A DNA stretch of 12,105 bases from DUEN01 sp024277095 (GTDB taxonomy: Bacteria > Chloroflexota > Anaerolineae > DUEN01), in NCBI GenBank assembly GCA_024277095.1, contig JAJRVX010000539.1, positions 1 through 12,105 on the forward strand. The letters are read 5' to 3'. Positions 1 through 6,427 of this stretch are shown here, in pieces (within the stretch, counting starts at the first letter, position 1; the number at the start of each line of letters is the position of its first letter). Under the pieces are notes generated by a model, which was given only the letters and a program-made list of their open reading frames with translations, had not been told where the DNA came from and searched no databases. The position numbers were made by a program, and so were the translations under genes.

Positions 1-279
1 AACATGAACTACTTCATCATCCAGGGGCTGCGGCGATACGGCTATGCTGAGCTGGCCGAGACGCTGCGGCAACGGACTCTGGCCGAGATCGCCCGCTGGT
101 ACGAGGCGACCGGCTGCATCTACGAATACTACGACTGCCGGGGCGAGAAGCTGCCGACCACATTGCTGCGCAAGGGGGCCGTGGGCGCGGCCGGCGGGGC
201 CGGGTTCGGCGTGATCCAGGATTACGGCTGGAGCGCCGCGCTCTTTATCGACCTGGTCATGAGCGTCGCTCTGGACTGA
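1..279 (+). CDS. C-terminal fragment of a GH63/MGH1-like (alpha/alpha)6 glycoside hydrolase
   Basis: The reading frame is open at the left edge (an AAC codon precedes the first ATG), so this is the tail of a longer gene and the ATG at base 4 is probably internal. The piece has the look of the end of an (alpha/alpha)6-barrel glycosidase of the GH63, MGH1-like or trehalase type: NMNYFIIQGLRRYG, then WYEATGCIYEYYD, then a closing QDYGWSAALFIDLV. In these families an E-x-Y segment near the C terminus carries the catalytic base, and an aromatic-W-(S/T)-A motif lies in the last helix. The matching glutamate would be residue 41 counted from base 4. Such enzymes cleave trehalose, glucosylglycerate, mannosylglycerate or related oligosaccharides; the fragment cannot show which. 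It ends normally at TGA 277-279. A GH15 or GH37 enzyme is a less likely alternative. Confidence 0.6.
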   Translation, partial: NMNYFIIQGLRRYGYAELAETLRQRTLAEIARWYEATGCIYEYYDCRGEKLPTTLLRKGAVGAAGGAGFGVIQDYGWSAALFIDLVMSVALD

Positions 280-336
280 GATTCCCCCTGCAAGAACCGC
301 CCCCCCTCATCCCCCTCTGACCTCGTCCGACCTCGG

Positions 337-363
337 TCCCGATCCCTGCGAGAGGGATCGGGA
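337..363 (+). other. Perfect 11-bp hairpin downstream of the glycosidase gene
   Basis: TCCCGATCCCT (337-347) pairs fully with AGGGATCGGGA (353-363) around a five-base GCGAG loop. It lies 58 bases past the glycosidase stop codon. The bases after it (AAAGCAGGGTTTCTT) are not a clean T-run, so it is not a textbook intrinsic terminator. It may still end or protect the glycosidase transcript. It could also be the central stem of a decayed copy of the intergenic repeat seen at 3519, since related right-end sequence follows it. Confidence 0.5.
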
Positions 364-365
364 AA

Positions 366-402
366 GCAGGGTTTCTTCGAAGGGAATCTCCCCTCCCAGG
401 AA
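366..402 (+). repeat. Possible degenerate right end of the intergenic repeat (fragment D)
   Basis: The string GCAGG, then GTTTCTTCGAAGGG, then CCCCTCC resembles the right third of copy B (GCAGGTGAGGGG, GTTTCTTCGGAGGGG, CCCCTCCG). The order and strand are the same and spacing is shorter. The hairpin arms here are poorly matched and no left end can be seen upstream, so this is at best a decayed or partial copy. The resemblance is short and could be chance in GC-rich sequence. Confidence 0.3.
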
Positions 403-412
403 TCCTCGTGCG

Positions 413-441
413 TTGTTGGTGAGTCCTCGCGTCCATACGAT
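413..441 (+). promoter_or_regulatory. Candidate sigma-70 promoter for the comM-like gene
   Basis: TTGTTG (413-418), 17 bases, then TACGAT (436-441) gives three of six matches at -35 and four of six at -10 with ideal spacing. The transcript would start near 448, about 50 bases before the ATG at 499. It is the best match in the 219-base gap, but it is weak and unproven. Confidence 0.35.
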
Positions 442-498
442 GTTGCAGGCTCCAACGAGAGTCTCACCCTCATCACAACCCTCAGGAGGCACTCTCGC

Positions 499-2022
499 AT
501 GCTGGCCCGCGTGAGCAGTTGCGCCGTCGTCGGCCTGGAAGGCGCGCTGGTAGAGGTGGAGGTCGATATCTCGCCCGGGCTGCCGGGGCTGACCATCGTC
601 GGCCTGCCGGATGCGGCCATCAAGGAGTCCAGCGAGCGGGTACGTGCGGCCATCCGCAACAGCGGCTTCCAATGGCCCAATCGGCGCATCACGGTCAACC
701 TGGCGCCCGCCGATCTGCGCAAGGAGGGCCCCGCGTACGATCTGCCCATCGCCGTGGGCATCCTGATCGCGACCGAGCAGGCATGGCCGGACGCGACGGA
801 CGACGCCCTGGTGGTGGGCGAGCTCTCCCTGGACGGCTCCGTGCGTCATGTGAACGGCATCCTACCCATGGCCGCCCTGGCGCGAGAGCGGGGCCTGAGC
901 CGGATGTTCGTGCCCATGCAGGACGCGCCGGAGGCCGCTCTGATCGAGGAGGTTGAGGTGATCCCGGTGGAGAGCCTGCCCACCCTGGCGGCCCATCTCC
1001 AGGGGCTGCAACGCATCGAGCCCTACGAGGCCCGAGTCGAGTGGGATGCCGACGACCTGCCCCCCCACGCGGCGGACATGGCCGACATCAAGGGACAGGA
1101 GCACGTGAAGCGGGCGCTGGAGGTGGCGGCCGCCGGCGGGCACAACGTGCTTATGAGCGGCCCGCCCGGATCAGGAAAGACCCTGCTGGCTCGATCGATG
1201 CCCTCCATCCTGCCGCGCATGACGATCGATGAGGCGCTGGAGGTGACGAAAATCTACAGTGTGGCCGGGCTGCTGCCGCCCGATCAGCCCATGATCCGAC
1301 ATCGCCCGTTTCGGGCGCCACATCATACTATCAGCCACGCCGGGCTGGTCGGCGGCGGCCACTGGCCGCGGCCGGGCGAGATCAGCCTGGCCCATCGCGG
1401 CGTCCTCTTCCTGGACGAACTGCCCGAATTCGGTCAGCGCGTGCTGGAGGTGCTGCGCCAGCCGCTGGAGGACCGGGTGGTGACCATCGCACGCTCCACG
1501 GGGACCCTCAGCTTCCCGGCCAGCTTCGTCCTGGTCGCGGCCATGAACCCATGCCCCTGCGGATACTACGGCGACCCGGTGCGGGAGTGCACCTGCTCTA
1601 TGGCGATGATCAGCCGCTATCAGAAGCGCATCTCGGGGCCGCTGCTGGATCGCATCGACATCCACATCGAGGTGCCGCGGGTGGAGTTCGAGAAGCTCTC
1701 CGACGATCGGCGCGGGGAACGGTCGGCGATCATCCGGGAGCGGGTGGAGACGGCGCGGGAGCGGCAGCGGCGTCGGTTCGCGGGCACCACGTTGCAATGC
1801 AACGCGGACATGGGGCCGGCGGAGATCCGGGAGTACTGCCGGATCGACGAGTCAGGGCGCAGCCTGCTGGGCGCGGCCATGCGACAGCTACACATGAGCG
1901 CCCGCGCGTACCATCGCATCCTCAAGCTGGCGCGCACCATCGCCGATCTGGAGGGCAGCGAGCGCATCGAGACGGCCCACATCGCCGAGGCGATCCAGTA
2001 TCGGCCGCGCCGGCAGACGTAA
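499..2022 (+). CDS. comM: YifB/ComM-family Mg-chelatase-like AAA+ ATPase
   Basis: A 507-residue protein of full family length. Residues about 20-140 form the N-terminal ChlI-like (S5-fold) domain typical of YifB/ComM, containing GLPGLTIVGLPDAAIKESSE. The central AAA+ domain has Walker A GPPGSGKT (221-228), Walker B VLFLDELPEF (302-311) and the family Cys segment NPCPCGYYGDPVRECTC with Cys 352, 354, 364 and 366. The Mg_chelatase C-terminal domain fills residues about 400-500. ComM is a hexameric helicase that drives branch migration during integration of single-stranded DNA in natural transformation. The family also occurs in bacteria not known to be competent, so a wider recombination role is possible. 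The start at 499 is supported by AGGAGG at 483-488, ten bases upstream. No dprA or other competence gene is visible beside it. It is convergent with the MFS gene, 11 bases between stops. The symbol follows family assignment; the in vivo role is inferred. Confidence 0.93.
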   Translation: MLARVSSCAVVGLEGALVEVEVDISPGLPGLTIVGLPDAAIKESSERVRAAIRNSGFQWPNRRITVNLAPADLRKEGPAYDLPIAVGILIATEQAWPDATDDALVVGELSLDGSVRHVNGILPMAALARERGLSRMFVPMQDAPEAALIEEVEVIPVESLPTLAAHLQGLQRIEPYEARVEWDADDLPPHAADMADIKGQEHVKRALEVAAAGGHNVLMSGPPGSGKTLLARSMPSILPRMTIDEALEVTKIYSVAGLLPPDQPMIRHRPFRAPHHTISHAGLVGGGHWPRPGEISLAHRGVLFLDELPEFGQRVLEVLRQPLEDRVVTIARSTGTLSFPASFVLVAAMNPCPCGYYGDPVRECTCSMAMISRYQKRISGPLLDRIDIHIEVPRVEFEKLSDDRRGERSAIIRERVETARERQRRRFAGTTLQCNADMGPAEIREYCRIDESGRSLLGAAMRQLHMSARAYHRILKLARTIADLEGSERIETAHIAEAIQYRPRRQT

Positions 2023-2033
2023 CCGCGCGGGCC

Positions 2034-3332
2034 TCAAACCTCCGCGTTCTCCGGATCCCGGATGAAGAGGGCCGTCAAGACGATGGAGATCACCGTGGCC
2101 GCCAGGGCGAAGAGCCAGGGATAGGTAGGATGCCACGTATAGAGGTACCCTCCCGCCAGGGAGGCGACCATCAACGGCACGGTGATGAGATATCCCGTCG
2201 CCGGCCCGCCGGTGCCTCCCCCCGCCACCCCGATCATGATGCCGCCCTGTCCGACCGCGGCCATCACCTGCCCCCGGATATCCCGAGGGACGAGATCCGC
2301 CATCAGCGCCGTGCACGCCGGTATGGCGATGGCGAAGGCGACCGCTATGGCCGCCCGCACCGCCAACACGGCCATGAAGCCCTCGACGAGGATGAAGGCC
2401 GGGATCGAGACCAGCGAGACCAGCAACGCCGTCAGCAAGGACGCGGATCGCCCCCAACGGTCGACCAACACGCCGGCCGGCATGAAGATAACGAGCTTCA
2501 GCAACATCTCGATGAGCAGGATCAGCCCCCATTGGGATGAGGAAAGCCCAATGTGCTCCAGCGCATACACCACCCAGTAGGGGCTCGCCACCCCATTGGT
2601 CATGAAGCTCAATATGATGACCCCCGTAAGCGCCTTCAACGGGCGAGGGAACCGCCTGAGCAGAGCGGGGATCCCCCGATAGGCATCCTTGAGCACCTTC
2701 GGCAGGTTCGATAGCCTCAGCGAATCGCCATCGCTGGGACGCGTCTCCTTGAGGAAGCGCGCCTGCACGGAGATGTTCACCGCGTACAGGGTGAACATCA
2801 CGGCGTAGAGGATCCGCATCCCCATATTCGCCCCGTACCCCTCGATGACCACGCCCGCGATGTAGGGGGCGAAGATGGCCAGAAGGCTGGAGATGGTGTT
2901 CATCGCCGCGATGCCCCGCCCCCGATCCCCCGGTGCCAGGGAATCCGCGATCAGGGCCGACCGGGCGGGGAAGAGGAACACGGCGAAGCCCTGCAACAGC
3001 GCGGCCACGGCGACCACTTGCCAGCTCGGGGCGAGCATGTAGAGCAGGACGATCGAGGCGGAATAGCAGCTCCCCAACACGATCAGCTTGACCCGATTCG
3101 CTCGGTCGGCGATGTATCCGGCGATGGGGAACATGATGAGGCCAGCGAGCGGCCGCAATGAGCTCACGAGACCGATGCGCGTGGCGTCCCCGCCCAGGGC
3201 GAGCACGTAAAGGGAGACATAGGGGAAGACCATGCCGCGGGAGAAGTTCCCCAGCAGGTCGACCAACGAGAAGATCAGGATGTTACCGGACAGGAACTTG
3301 GACCTCTCACGGATGGAGGGGGATTTCGACAT
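2034..3332 (-). CDS. Major facilitator superfamily transporter (drug-efflux-like)
   Basis: A 432-residue integral membrane protein with about 12 hydrophobic segments in two halves, the usual MFS size. The cytoplasmic loop 2-3 signature appears as GYIADRANR (72-80) and is repeated in the second half as GVLVDRWGR (287-295). This is the G-x-x-x-D-R-x-x-R pattern that couples helix movement in these proton-driven carriers. A charged linker around residues 193-235 joins the halves. The sequence resembles DHA1-type exporters, but the substrate cannot be read from it; sugar or metabolite transport is also possible. The start is supported by an AAAGGT ribosome-binding site about nine bases upstream on the minus strand and by a strong promoter at 3422-3450, giving a leader of about 82 bases. 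It is monocistronic here and converges on the comM-like gene with almost no room for a terminator. Confidence 0.9.
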   Translation of the reverse strand: MSKSPSIRERSKFLSGNILIFSLVDLLGNFSRGMVFPYVSLYVLALGGDATRIGLVSSLRPLAGLIMFPIAGYIADRANRVKLIVLGSCYSASIVLLYMLAPSWQVVAVAALLQGFAVFLFPARSALIADSLAPGDRGRGIAAMNTISSLLAIFAPYIAGVVIEGYGANMGMRILYAVMFTLYAVNISVQARFLKETRPSDGDSLRLSNLPKVLKDAYRGIPALLRRFPRPLKALTGVIILSFMTNGVASPYWVVYALEHIGLSSSQWGLILLIEMLLKLVIFMPAGVLVDRWGRSASLLTALLVSLVSIPAFILVEGFMAVLAVRAAIAVAFAIAIPACTALMADLVPRDIRGQVMAAVGQGGIMIGVAGGGTGGPATGYLITVPLMVASLAGGYLYTWHPTYPWLFALAATVISIVLTALFIRDPENAEV

Positions 3333-3421
3333 GAACCGGACCTTTTGAGCATGCAGAGCAGAGAGCTGAACAGGCGATTACGACGCCGACCTCGCCGCGG
3401 GCGGTATTCCGTTGCATGGGC

Positions 3422-3450
3422 ATTATACAAGGGCGCGACGAGTTCTTCAA
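3422..3450 (-). promoter_or_regulatory. Sigma-70 promoter for the MFS gene
   Basis: Read on the minus strand, TTGAAG (3450-3445) is followed after exactly 17 bases by a perfect TATAAT (3427-3422). Transcription would start near 3415, about 82 bases ahead of the MFS start codon. The perfect -10, the 4/6 -35 and the ideal spacing make this one of the two best promoters in the window. Confidence 0.7.
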
Positions 3451-3518
3451 GGCATCGCCGGAGCGGGTCGGGTGTATCCAATATGTGTGGAAATTTCGCG
3501 AGGCCCATCGCAAGCCCA

Positions 3519-3673
3519 CAGGGGAGGTGCGGAGGGACCTCCCTCCGTCAAGACATCCCGCTTTGCACCTGCCCTTTCCCGGCCTGATTCGGGTGGGCGA
3601 GGCCGGGCGAGGCAGGTGAGGGGCGGTAGCCGGGTTTCCTTTGAGGAGCTGCGCCCCTCAAAGCCCCCCGCTG
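3519..3673 (+). repeat. Structured intergenic repeat, copy A
   Basis: This 155-base element starts CAGGGGAGGTGCGGAGGG and ends CCCCCCGCTG. The left hairpin is CGGAGGG/CCCTCCG (3530-3536 with 3541-3547). The central stem is CACCTGCC/GGCAGGTG (3566-3573 with 3611-3618), with a nested CCCGGCCT/AGGCCGGG (3578-3585 with 3600-3607). The right hairpin is TTTGAGG/CCTCAAA (3640-3646 with 3656-3662). The same left-centre-right plan and many of the same words recur at 10229-10391 and 11937-12100, all in one orientation. Copy A lies between the divergent MFS and rpiA promoters. It has no coding potential, and no flanking target duplication is obvious. It could be a MITE-like element or a BIME-like repeat. 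Confidence 0.75.
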
Positions 3674-3727
3674 TATTTCCACCGAAAAGCATACACGATC
3701 CCGGAGCGTACAAGGCCACGGCCAAAG

Positions 3728-3757
3728 TTCGTGAACTGAAGCGCTCGATGGTACAAT
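3728..3757 (+). promoter_or_regulatory. Candidate promoter for rpiA
   Basis: TACAAT at 3752-3757 is a good -10 box placed just before rpiA. The -35 region is poor: TTCGTG at 3728-3733 with an 18-base spacer, matching consensus only at the two T positions. An inverted repeat GTTC-GT-GAAC (3727-3736) overlaps the -35 and could be an operator half-site pair or could help compensate for the weak -35. The transcript would begin near 3764, leaving a leader of only about 25 bases. Confidence 0.45.
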
Positions 3758-3787
3758 AGGTCAGCACCATCGGAGGCCATGAAGCTC

Positions 3788-4528
3788 ATGGACATCGTGG
3801 AACTCAAGCGACAAGCCGGAGAGCGCGCCGTAGACTTCGTGGAATCGGGCATGGTCGTCGGCCTTGGCCACGGCACCACGGCCATCTTCGCCGTGCGTCG
3901 CCTCGCCCGACTGCTCCACGAGGGCCGGCTGCACGGCATCCGCGGCGTGCCCTGCTCGCAAAAGGTCGAGGCCGAGGCCCGGCGGCTGGGCATCCCGCTC
4001 ACTACCCTGGACGAGTGCCCCACCATCGACCTCACCATCGACGGCGCGGATGAGGTCGATCCCGAGCTGAACCTGATCAAGGGCGGCGGCGGCGCCCTGC
4101 TTCGCGAGAAGATCATCGCCCAGAGCAGCCGCCGCGAGATCATCGTGGTCGACGAGACCAAGCTCTCCCCGATGCTGGGCACCCGACATCCGGTGCCGGT
4201 GGAGGTCGTCCCCTTCGGCTGGCGCTCGCAGGTCGCCTATATCGAATCCCTGGGCGCACACGCGGTGATACGCCGGACCCCTAAGGGGGATCTGTTCAAA
4301 ACGGACCAGGGAAACCTGATCCTGGATTGCGAATTCGGCCCCATCCCTCAACCGGCCCAGTTAGCCGCACGGCTGAAGGAGCGCGCCGGCATCGTGGAGC
4401 ACGGGCTTTTCCTGGGCCTGGCGACGGATGTGATCGTGGCCGGCCGCGAGGGCGTTCGCCATCTCTACAAGGGGATGGGTGACGCGGAGGCATCCGTCCA
4501 GGAGCTCGGCGAAAGCCCCCTCCTGTAA
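3788..4528 (+). CDS. rpiA: Ribose-5-phosphate isomerase A
   Basis: RpiA interconverts ribose 5-phosphate and ribulose 5-phosphate in the cytosolic non-oxidative pentose phosphate pathway. The protein has 246 residues from this start and the family blocks in order: the phosphate loop GLGHGTTA (usually GLGTGSTA), DGADEVD, and KGGGGALLREKI. Counted from the ATG at 3779 these contain Asp88, Asp91, Lys101 and Glu110. They align with a constant offset of seven on E. coli Asp81, Asp84, Lys94 and the catalytic base Glu103, so the active site is intact. The protein closes with the usual LYKGMGDAE region. Two in-frame ATGs exist. The only Shine-Dalgarno, GGAGG at 3772-3776, lies two bases before the ATG at 3779 but 11 before the ATG at 3788, so the second is preferred; the first would add three residues. 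The next gene follows after 79 bases on the same strand. Confidence 0.93.
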   Translation: MDIVELKRQAGERAVDFVESGMVVGLGHGTTAIFAVRRLARLLHEGRLHGIRGVPCSQKVEAEARRLGIPLTTLDECPTIDLTIDGADEVDPELNLIKGGGGALLREKIIAQSSRREIIVVDETKLSPMLGTRHPVPVEVVPFGWRSQVAYIESLGAHAVIRRTPKGDLFKTDQGNLILDCEFGPIPQPAQLAARLKERAGIVEHGLFLGLATDVIVAGREGVRHLYKGMGDAEASVQELGESPLL

Positions 4529-4552
4529 GGCACGATTTCCGATCCCCGCCTC

Positions 4553-4578
4553 GGGGCCGGCGGTCGATCACCGGCCCC
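4553..4578 (+). other. Strong hairpin between rpiA and the acetyltransferase gene
   Basis: GGGGCCGG (4553-4560) pairs with CCGGCCCC (4571-4578) around a ten-base loop. A smaller CCCC/GGGG hairpin directly upstream (within 4544-4556) competes with it. No T-run follows (CATCCTGACCTTTCCC), so complete intrinsic termination is unlikely. The two stems may instead set relative expression of rpiA and the downstream gene or block 3' exonucleases. Confidence 0.4.
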
Positions 4579-4607
4579 CATCCTGACCTTTCCCGGAGAG
4601 GACCCCT

Positions 4608-5837
4608 ATGCGTTTCCGCAGGTATGATCCCGGCAGGGACCGAGAGGCCACTCATCGCATCTGGTACGAGACGGGCTGGCTGAAGAAGGGCAAAGAGGAG
4701 ATCATGGACCTCTTCGTGGAGTGCGGGCGCGCCCTGGTCGCGGAGCTTCACGAAACGCCTGAATGCCTGGTCATGACCGCCCCGGGCACCATGCGATACC
4801 TGGACGACGAGCTTCCCATGTCCTGCGTCACAGGCGTCACCACCAGCCGGGTCGCCCGCAGGCGAGGGCTGGCGAGACGGCTGGCCGCGCGAGCGATCGC
4901 CATCGATGCCGCCGAGGGGGCGCTGGTCGCCAGCCTGGGGATGTTCGAGCAGGGCTACTACAACCGGTTGGGTTTCGGCACCGGGGGATATGAGCACTGG
5001 GTCTCCTTCGACCCCGCCCGGCTGAACATCGACGTGCGGCCCCGCGTGCCGCGCCGCATCACCGCCGACGACTGGGCCCTGGTGCACGCCAGCCGGCTCG
5101 CCCGGCGCCGTGGCCACGGCGCCTGCAATCTGACACCCCCCGAGATCACCCGGGCGGAGATGCGCTGGGCGGATAACGGCTTCGGCCTGGGCTACTGCGA
5201 TGGCCCCAACGGAGAGCTGACCCACCACCTCTGGTGTCAGACCAAGAACGTGGAACAGGGACCGTACGAGATCGTCTGGATGTCCTACCAGACCGCCGAC
5301 CAATTCCTGGAGCTGATGGCCCTCCTGAAAAGCCTCGGCGACCAGGTGCGGTTGGTCAAGATGCGGGAGCCGCAGGGCATCCAGCTTCAGGATCTGATCG
5401 AGCAGCCGTTCAAGCAGCACCAGGTGAGCGAAGGGTCGAAGTTCGCGAGCGGGATACGGGCCATCGCCTACTGGCAGATGCGCATATGCGATCTATCGGG
5501 ATGCCTGGAGCGCACCCACCTCCCCATGGGACCGGTTCGGTTCAACCTCAGGCTGACCGACCCGATCGAGCGGATGCTGGATGACGACGCCCCCTGGCAT
5601 GGGGTCTCCGGCGAGTACATCGTCACGCTGGGGCCCACGTCCGGGGCGGAGCGGGGACGAGATGATACCCTGCCCACGCTGACGGCCTCGGTGGGGGCCT
5701 TCACCCGGCTGTGGCTGGGGGTGCGCCCGGCGACGGGTCTGGCGATCACCGACGAGCTCTCCGGCCCCATGGAGCTCCTCGAACGGCTCGACCGGATCCT
5801 GTGTCTCCCCGATCCGAAGCCGGATTGGGACTTCTAA
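4608..5837 (+). CDS. Eis-like GNAT N-acetyltransferase with C-terminal SCP2-type domain
   Basis: A 409-residue protein with the length and three-part plan of the Eis family: an N-terminal GNAT domain (about 1-135), a second GNAT-like domain (about 145-290), and a sterol-carrier-type C-terminal domain (about 300-405). The acetyl-CoA site is visible as VTGVTTSRVARRRGLARRL (74-92), carrying the R-x-x-G pyrophosphate loop. EQGYYNRLGFG (114-124) places Tyr118 where Mycobacterium tuberculosis Eis has the catalytic acid Tyr126. The chain ends in Phe409; in M. tuberculosis Eis the terminal carboxylate of Phe402 is the proposed general base, so this end fits the family chemistry. Known members acetylate amines of aminoglycosides or proteins, but the substrate here is unknown. 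The start at 4608 has overlapping GGAG/GAGG about six bases upstream. It lies 79 bases after rpiA and 12 before a tiny lipopeptide ORF, so some co-transcription is plausible. Confidence 0.87.
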   Translation: MRFRRYDPGRDREATHRIWYETGWLKKGKEEIMDLFVECGRALVAELHETPECLVMTAPGTMRYLDDELPMSCVTGVTTSRVARRRGLARRLAARAIAIDAAEGALVASLGMFEQGYYNRLGFGTGGYEHWVSFDPARLNIDVRPRVPRRITADDWALVHASRLARRRGHGACNLTPPEITRAEMRWADNGFGLGYCDGPNGELTHHLWCQTKNVEQGPYEIVWMSYQTADQFLELMALLKSLGDQVRLVKMREPQGIQLQDLIEQPFKQHQVSEGSKFASGIRAIAYWQMRICDLSGCLERTHLPMGPVRFNLRLTDPIERMLDDDAPWHGVSGEYIVTLGPTSGAERGRDDTLPTLTASVGAFTRLWLGVRPATGLAITDELSGPMELLERLDRILCLPDPKPDWDF

Positions 5838-5849
5838 AGGATGCGGGCC

Positions 5850-5930
5850 ATGACACGACTCTCGTTACTCACGATGATCGCCAGCCTGATGTTGACCGGC
5901 TGTCAGCCGGCCTCTTCCCCCAGCACATGA
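5850..5930 (+). CDS. 26-codon lipopeptide ORF: lipoprotein signal with almost no mature part
   Basis: Twelve bases after the acetyltransferase stop codon, AAAGG (5836-5840) stands nine bases before an ATG. That ATG opens a peptide beginning MTRLSLLTMIASLMLTGC. This is a complete lipoprotein signal: basic residue, hydrophobic core and LTGC lipobox with Cys18. Only eight further Ser/Pro/Thr-rich residues follow before TGA. An in-frame ATG at 5841 would add three residues but sits on the ribosome-binding site. A short S/P/T stretch after the lipidated Cys is how many full-size lipoproteins begin, so the simplest reading is a gene that lost its body. A functional micro-lipoprotein of the entericidin/lysis-peptide kind is the alternative. 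None of the three forward frames downstream shows recognisable protein. The gene body contains a palindrome, CCGGCTG-T-CAGCCGG (5896-5910). Confidence 0.45.
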   Translation: MTRLSLLTMIASLMLTGCQPASSPST

Positions 5931-6124
5931 TGTGGCCAGACGTGGGGGGGGGTGGGGGATGAGGGCCGTTTTTCCTCGGTCGATGATCAGGAGATGTCTT
6001 GCGTCGGGCGACACGCGGGGTGTTCCTACCACCCCGATCTCCATCACTGACTTTGAAAAAGCCCTGGGGCCCTTATCGGTGGATTTCCAGATGCACTCCC
6101 AGGCATGCCCCACCGTGTTTTTGT
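5931..6124. other. Non-coding stretch with a G-tract
   Basis: No supported gene lies here, although open frames run through it; they lack ribosome-binding sites and recognisable protein and overlap the promoter downstream. It holds a tract of eight G, one T and five G (5944-5957) with another GGG close by, which could form a G-quadruplex on the plus strand or be a slippage site. A 7-bp hairpin CGGGGTG/CACCCCG (6016-6022 with 6030-6036) is present without a T-run. Confidence 0.4.
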
Positions 6125-6153
6125 TTGACAGCGCGAATGCTCAAGAGTATAAT
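6125..6153 (+). promoter_or_regulatory. Perfect consensus sigma-70 promoter of the ABC transporter operon
   Basis: TTGACA (6125-6130), exactly 17 bases, then TATAAT (6148-6153): both hexamers match the consensus fully and the spacing is ideal. Upstream bases are locally T-rich (GTTTTTGTT). Transcription should start near 6160, giving a leader of about 268 bases before the binding-protein start at 6428. A terminator-like hairpin begins about four bases downstream of the predicted start. Confidence 0.85.
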
Positions 6154-6163
6154 GAGGCCACTC

Positions 6164-6190
6164 AACGCCGAGGACCCCCCTCGGCGTTTT
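6164..6190 (+). terminator. Hairpin with T-run at the very 5' end of the ABC operon transcript
   Basis: AACGCCGAGG (6164-6173) pairs perfectly with CCTCGGCGTT (6179-6188) around the loop ACCCC, and the T-run 6187-6190 continues as CTGCTCT. In form it is an intrinsic terminator. However, it starts about four bases downstream of the predicted start site of the consensus promoter at 6125-6153. It may be a promoter-proximal attenuator, a 5' protective stem on the mRNA, or a terminator for transcripts arriving from the acetyltransferase side. Confidence 0.6.
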
Positions 6191-6427
6191 CTGCTCTACA
6201 TCCAGGGATGGCACTACCCGCGCTATCCCCGGTCGATGTCCAAAGGTTTCGCGTCGGCCGTTCCCATGCAAGGTGATCGAACCTCGACATCCACACCGGC
6301 TTCCTTTTATGGGAGATCTATCGTCTCTCAGCCTCGGTTGGGCCCACACGTACATGCACTTCGCCGGGGCTTCACAACGAGTTCGGCAACGACAACAGAA
6401 GGACAGAACAGAAAGGAGGAGGTTGGC
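6191..6427 (+). promoter_or_regulatory. Long leader of the ABC operon with strong ribosome-binding site
   Basis: This is about 237 bases of untranslated leader. I recognise no known riboswitch, T-box or leader-peptide pattern in it. It ends in AAAGGAGG (6412-6419), eight bases before the ATG at 6428, extended by a further AGG. That is the strongest Shine-Dalgarno in the window and fixes the start of the binding protein despite a much longer open frame upstream. Confidence 0.55.

Noticed and set aside
1552..1599. Four-cysteine cluster in the AAA+ ATPase as a novel zinc site
   Set aside because: The N-P-C-P-C-G-Y ... C-x-C pattern is common in the YifB/ComM family, so it is not special to this protein.
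1551..2540. Long plus-strand open frame spanning the end of the comM-like gene and the MFS gene
   Set aside because: It is a frame shadow of high-GC coding DNA: Arg/Gly/His-rich, no domains, and it crosses two well supported genes.
5932..6276. 114-codon open frame between the acetyltransferase and the receptor genes
   Set aside because: It starts without a ribosome-binding site, covers the G-tract, promoter and hairpin, and resembles no family I know.
6191..6411. Riboswitch in the receptor leader
   Set aside because: The length would allow one, but I recognise no conserved aptamer core or a second competing terminator near the start codon.
5999..6427. In-frame upstream extension of the receptor gene, 143 more codons
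   Set aside because: It has no ribosome-binding site, reads as unstructured Arg/Pro/Ser-rich sequence and runs across the consensus promoter. The signal peptide and strong Shine-Dalgarno place the start at 6428.
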